This document shows positions 6,444 through 8,711 of a stretch of 8,711 nt of DNA, one piece after another. A program made the translations under genes and the position numbers. Where the stretch lies: the NCBI GenBank assembly GCA_020434605.1, contig JAGRAL010000122.1, forward strand, positions 1 to 8,711, written 5' to 3'. The first letter of the stretch is position 1. The number at the start of each line of letters is the position of its first letter. Under the pieces are notes generated by a model. It saw only the letters and a list, made by a program, of their open reading frames with translations, had not been told where the DNA came from and ran no database searches. This stretch comes from Bdellovibrionales bacterium (lineage in GTDB: Bacteria > Bdellovibrionota > Bdellovibrionia > Bdellovibrionales > UBA840).

Positions 6444-7088
6444 ATGAGACTATTACTATCTTTATTTTTCATCGTGGGGTTAGCAGCATGCGACCAGAAA
6501 AGTTCAACCGACAGCACCAAAGAGCGTGCTGCTGCTGAACAAGAAGGAGCAAGCAAGGTTGAAAATGACAACCTTGCAAAAAAAGCCGCAGCTATGGAGC
6601 AGGATTTGGCAAAACGCCATAATTTTTATGCTTCTATTGAAGGCGAATACGAAGGTTCAATGAAAGTGGATCAAGACACTTTCAAGATTAAATTTACCTT
6701 CTCTAGAAGTATTCCACCTTATACTGACAGCAGAATTCGTCAGTTAAGTGAGATTGAAAATGATCTCAATAATCTTTATTTTCATATGCAAGTGGTTCAA
6801 TGGCATCCAGATGATCAATCTACTGCGGTAGGTTGTCGCGTAGCTGGTTTAAAGCCAAACATGGACGCTGGAAGCATTGCTGTTGCATCAACTGATTGCC
6901 CTAACCTTTATACTATTCTTTTGTCTGAAGGTGGTAATTCAGCTTTTACAGATAAAGTGACAAAGGCTAAAAATGTAGCGGACAAAGTAAAAAACTTTGC
7001 ATTGCAGGATGTACCTTTCTTGATCGGCGCAGTTCAGCCGTCGTCAAACGCTGGTAAATACTACTTTAGCGTTAAGAAGCTTAAGTAA
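6444..7088 (+). CDS. Lipoprotein of unknown function in the efflux operon
   Basis: A 214-residue protein with a short signal peptide (MRLLLSLFFIVG) and lipobox LAAC, so C16 should be lipidated and become the mature N-terminus. Aspartate follows the cysteine; in E. coli an Asp at +2 retains lipoproteins in the inner membrane, though that rule may not hold here. Residues 17-60 are an Ala/Lys/Glu-rich, probably helical stalk. The remainder looks like a beta-rich globular domain starting at SIEGEYEGSMKVDQ, with two cysteines (C131, C152) that could form a disulfide. I recognise no family. A strong AAGGAGGG (6431-6438) overlaps the pump's stop codon, so it is coupled to the pump gene; the outer-membrane protein gene follows 9 bases after its own stop. 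It is not an RND adaptor: no lipoyl/barrel-sandwich or long coiled-coil hairpin is visible. Inferred role: accessory periplasmic part of the pump. Confidence 0.85.
   Translation: MRLLLSLFFIVGLAACDQKSSTDSTKERAAAEQEGASKVENDNLAKKAAAMEQDLAKRHNFYASIEGEYEGSMKVDQDTFKIKFTFSRSIPPYTDSRIRQLSEIENDLNNLYFHMQVVQWHPDDQSTAVGCRVAGLKPNMDAGSIAVASTDCPNLYTILLSEGGNSAFTDKVTKAKNVADKVKNFALQDVPFLIGAVQPSSNAGKYYFSVKKLK
6553..6577 (+). repeat. Perfect 9-bp inverted repeat inside the first lipoprotein gene
   Basis: Left arm GCAAGGTTG (6553-6561), 7-base loop (6562-6568), right arm CAACCTTGC (6569-6577), followed by seven A residues. In mRNA it would form a stem with five G-C pairs, about 110 bases into the reading frame, in the part coding for the helical stalk. 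It is not a terminator on the plus strand, since A rather than U follows. It could slow ribosomes or protect an mRNA end, or be chance from the repetitive coding. Confidence 0.6.
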
Positions 7089-7097
7089 GAGGTAAAA

Positions 7098-8351
7098 ATG
7101 AGAAAATATTTTTTAACCACAATTATTTGCCTAGGAGTTAGTATTGCCAATGCTCAAGCTCCAAAGCAAATTAAATTATCTGACGTTGTTGATAGAGTGA
7201 GTAATAGCAATTACAAAGTCTACGAGAATGCATTAAAAGTATATCAGGCAAAGTCGAATATTGAAAAAGCACGGGCTGACTTACTTCCAAGATTGAATAT
7301 CTGGAGTATCGCAAGCATCATTCTTGATCCGACTTCAATCTTTGATCAATTAACAGATATTGCTCCGTTTTTGGTCCCAGGAAATTGGTTTCGTTTAGAG
7401 GAAAATAAGCTTCTTTATCTTGCTGAAAGAGAAGGTTATCGAGCTCTTTGGGGTAATGAAGTTAACATTGCTAAAACTCTCTATAAGCACGTCCTATTTG
7501 ATGAACAACTCTATAAGCAGGTTCTAGTTAGCATTGCAGAGTTAGAGAGAATTCATAAAATCGTTAAAACAAGAGAGACTTTTGGTGGCGCAAAACCAGG
7601 TACGGCGAGAGATATTGAAATCAGACTTCTTGGTTTAAAAGAGGATGCTGAGAACTTGAATATTCTCTTAGCTCTTGAATACGATGAGCTAACTTATGCT
7701 CTTGGTTACACGACTAACGAAGATGTTGTGCTGACACCTGTGGAAATGCCTAAAGTAGAAGAGCTGAAACCCATTAATCCAAAGGAATATGAATTCAGAC
7801 TTCTTTCATCTAGCCCTGAACGTAGACAGTTTGATCACTTTTTATCAGTTTTAAGCCAGATTAAAAAAGAAATTGAATACGCAGTTATGGGAGTTAGCCA
7901 GATTAGCCGTGGTGTTGCTGGTGGGATTTTCGACAACATTCCAATTCCAAATGGTTTAGGTGGTAAAGAGGCTTCTCTAAAAATTCTCAATGCGCAAAAA
8001 GAGATAATGGAAACGCAAAAGATTGGTGTTGAAGAAACTCTGAAGCGTCAACTTAGAGCGGTTGGAACACAATTTAACTCTGATCTTGCAAACTATGATA
8101 ATTTTAAGCGAAGAGTTCAGCTTTCAAAAGAAAGTAAAGAGGCTCTTTTAAGACGATTAAAACTTGGTGAAAATATTGACGTTGTAGAATTATCTGAAAA
8201 CTCTAGAGCTCAGATTTTGGCTGAAACAGCACTTCTAACTGTTCACTATCGTGTTTTGAATTCTACAGATCGACTTCAAAGGTTAATTTTTGACGGAGAT
8301 TACTCAATGAATCCTCCTCTGATTGATTCATTGAAAGGTGGTACAAAATGA
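7098..8351 (+). CDS. TolC-family outer-membrane efflux protein (OMF), short and atypical
   Basis: A 417-residue protein with a Sec signal peptide (MRKYFLTTIICLGVSIANA, cleavage likely after A19). Seen: the OMF opening IKLSDVVDRVSNSNYKV, the helix end IEKARADLLPRLNI (to I68), long amphipathic helices at roughly 100-215 and 285-400, and the late motif LLRRLKLGENIDVVELSENSRAQ typical of the second TolC repeat. Known: OMFs trimerise into a channel that spans the outer membrane and periplasm and docks to RND pumps. Oddities: it is shorter than most members (usually 420-480). The two places where beta-barrel hairpins belong (about 67-98 and 261-289) lack the usual alternating strands, and the first is a hydrophobic, proline-containing stretch. 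GAGG (7089-7092) precedes the ATG by 5 bases. Its TGA overlaps the next ATG by four bases. The CzcC-like role is inferred from the operon. Confidence 0.85.
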   Translation: MRKYFLTTIICLGVSIANAQAPKQIKLSDVVDRVSNSNYKVYENALKVYQAKSNIEKARADLLPRLNIWSIASIILDPTSIFDQLTDIAPFLVPGNWFRLEENKLLYLAEREGYRALWGNEVNIAKTLYKHVLFDEQLYKQVLVSIAELERIHKIVKTRETFGGAKPGTARDIEIRLLGLKEDAENLNILLALEYDELTYALGYTTNEDVVLTPVEMPKVEELKPINPKEYEFRLLSSSPERRQFDHFLSVLSQIKKEIEYAVMGVSQISRGVAGGIFDNIPIPNGLGGKEASLKILNAQKEIMETQKIGVEETLKRQLRAVGTQFNSDLANYDNFKRRVQLSKESKEALLRRLKLGENIDVVELSENSRAQILAETALLTVHYRVLNSTDRLQRLIFDGDYSMNPPLIDSLKGGTK

Positions 8352-8711
8352 AAAGATTAATATTATCGGTTCTCTTTTTAGGGTTTTTAACTGGGTGTCC
8401 AAGCCAAGAAGAAGTTAAAAATATGCAAGAAGGGATTTCGGAAAGAAAAGAAGTCGCCATTAAATTTTTAGATGCAAAAGACTATTCACTCGAAGGACTT
8501 TTAAAAATACAGGATTACTTCTTTGATTTTAGCGAAACGGTTCATTTAATTAAAGTTGAAGCTGACGCTCAAAAGAACGTCCAAAAAATGATAAAGAAAA
8601 AAGGTGGCGCTAAAGAGTTCTGCAAGAATTTTATTCTTCCGGTTAAGTATTGGGAACCACTCGAAGCTTATTGCGCTAACGGAACGTTCTATAAATGCTC
8701 TCCTGAGATTA
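8348..8711 (+). CDS. Second lipoprotein of the efflux operon, unknown function (3' end beyond the window)
   Basis: Partial: 121 codons are present. The signal peptide MKRLILSVLFLGF is followed by lipobox LTGC, giving a lipidated C17 with proline at +2. The mature part is Lys/Glu-rich and helical at first, then holds three cysteines (C92, C109, C117), the last two in an AYCANGTFYKC stretch. This could be a disulfide pair or, less likely, a metal site. There is no CxxCH haem motif. The ATG overlaps the TGA of the OMF gene (ATGA), so translation is coupled. It could still be the N-terminus of something larger, but no adaptor-type domain has begun by residue 121. I do not recognise the family. 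Confidence 0.8.
   Translation, partial: MKRLILSVLFLGFLTGCPSQEEVKNMQEGISERKEVAIKFLDAKDYSLEGLLKIQDYFFDFSETVHLIKVEADAQKNVQKMIKKKGGAKEFCKNFILPVKYWEPLEAYCANGTFYKCSPEI

Noticed and set aside
8263..8460. 65-residue antisense frame across the OMF/lipoprotein junction
   Set aside because: It opposes two well-supported coding regions joined by an ATGA overlap.
1..8711. CRISPR arrays, tRNA/rRNA genes, insertion sequences or attachment sites
   Set aside because: No regular repeats, cloverleaf-like sequences, transposase frames or terminal inverted repeats were seen in the window.

Overview
The window looks like an AT-rich chromosome segment (by eye about 40% G+C) from a Gram-negative bacterium. It encodes two lipoproteins with clear lipoboxes, an RND inner-membrane pump and a TolC-type outer-membrane protein. 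The style of the outer-membrane protein and the many small lipoproteins would suit a Bdellovibrionota-like lineage, but that is a weak impression. No rRNA, tRNA or marker gene fixes the taxonomy.

Left part (1-2311, minus strand): a two-gene module. A class 2 OLD-type ATPase/TOPRIM nuclease is followed six bases downstream by a UvrD-like helicase, which runs off the left edge. This is the architecture of the Gabija anti-phage system (GajA + GajB). A near-consensus extended -10 promoter (2381-2409) sits just upstream, so the pair appears to be its own transcription unit.

Middle (2446-3268, minus strand): a small protein of unknown function, then, after a single base, a membrane methyltransferase of the isoprenylcysteine carboxyl methyltransferase (ICMT) type. 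CzcN/NccN of classical metal-resistance operons belong to this family. Both genes are divergent from the pump operon on the right.

Right part (3283-8711, plus strand): a tight operon with intergenic gaps of 11, 9 and -4 bases. It contains a complete heavy-metal RND pump of the CzcA type, a lipoprotein of unknown function, a short TolC-family protein and a second lipoprotein cut by the right edge. The periplasmic adaptor (CzcB type) expected with such a pump is not in the window. The picture is a divalent-metal efflux locus with a CzcN-like accessory gene, bordered by an anti-phage defence module. The most novel-looking parts are the two unrecognised lipoproteins in the efflux operon, the unknown small protein coupled to the methyltransferase, and the atypical outer-membrane component.
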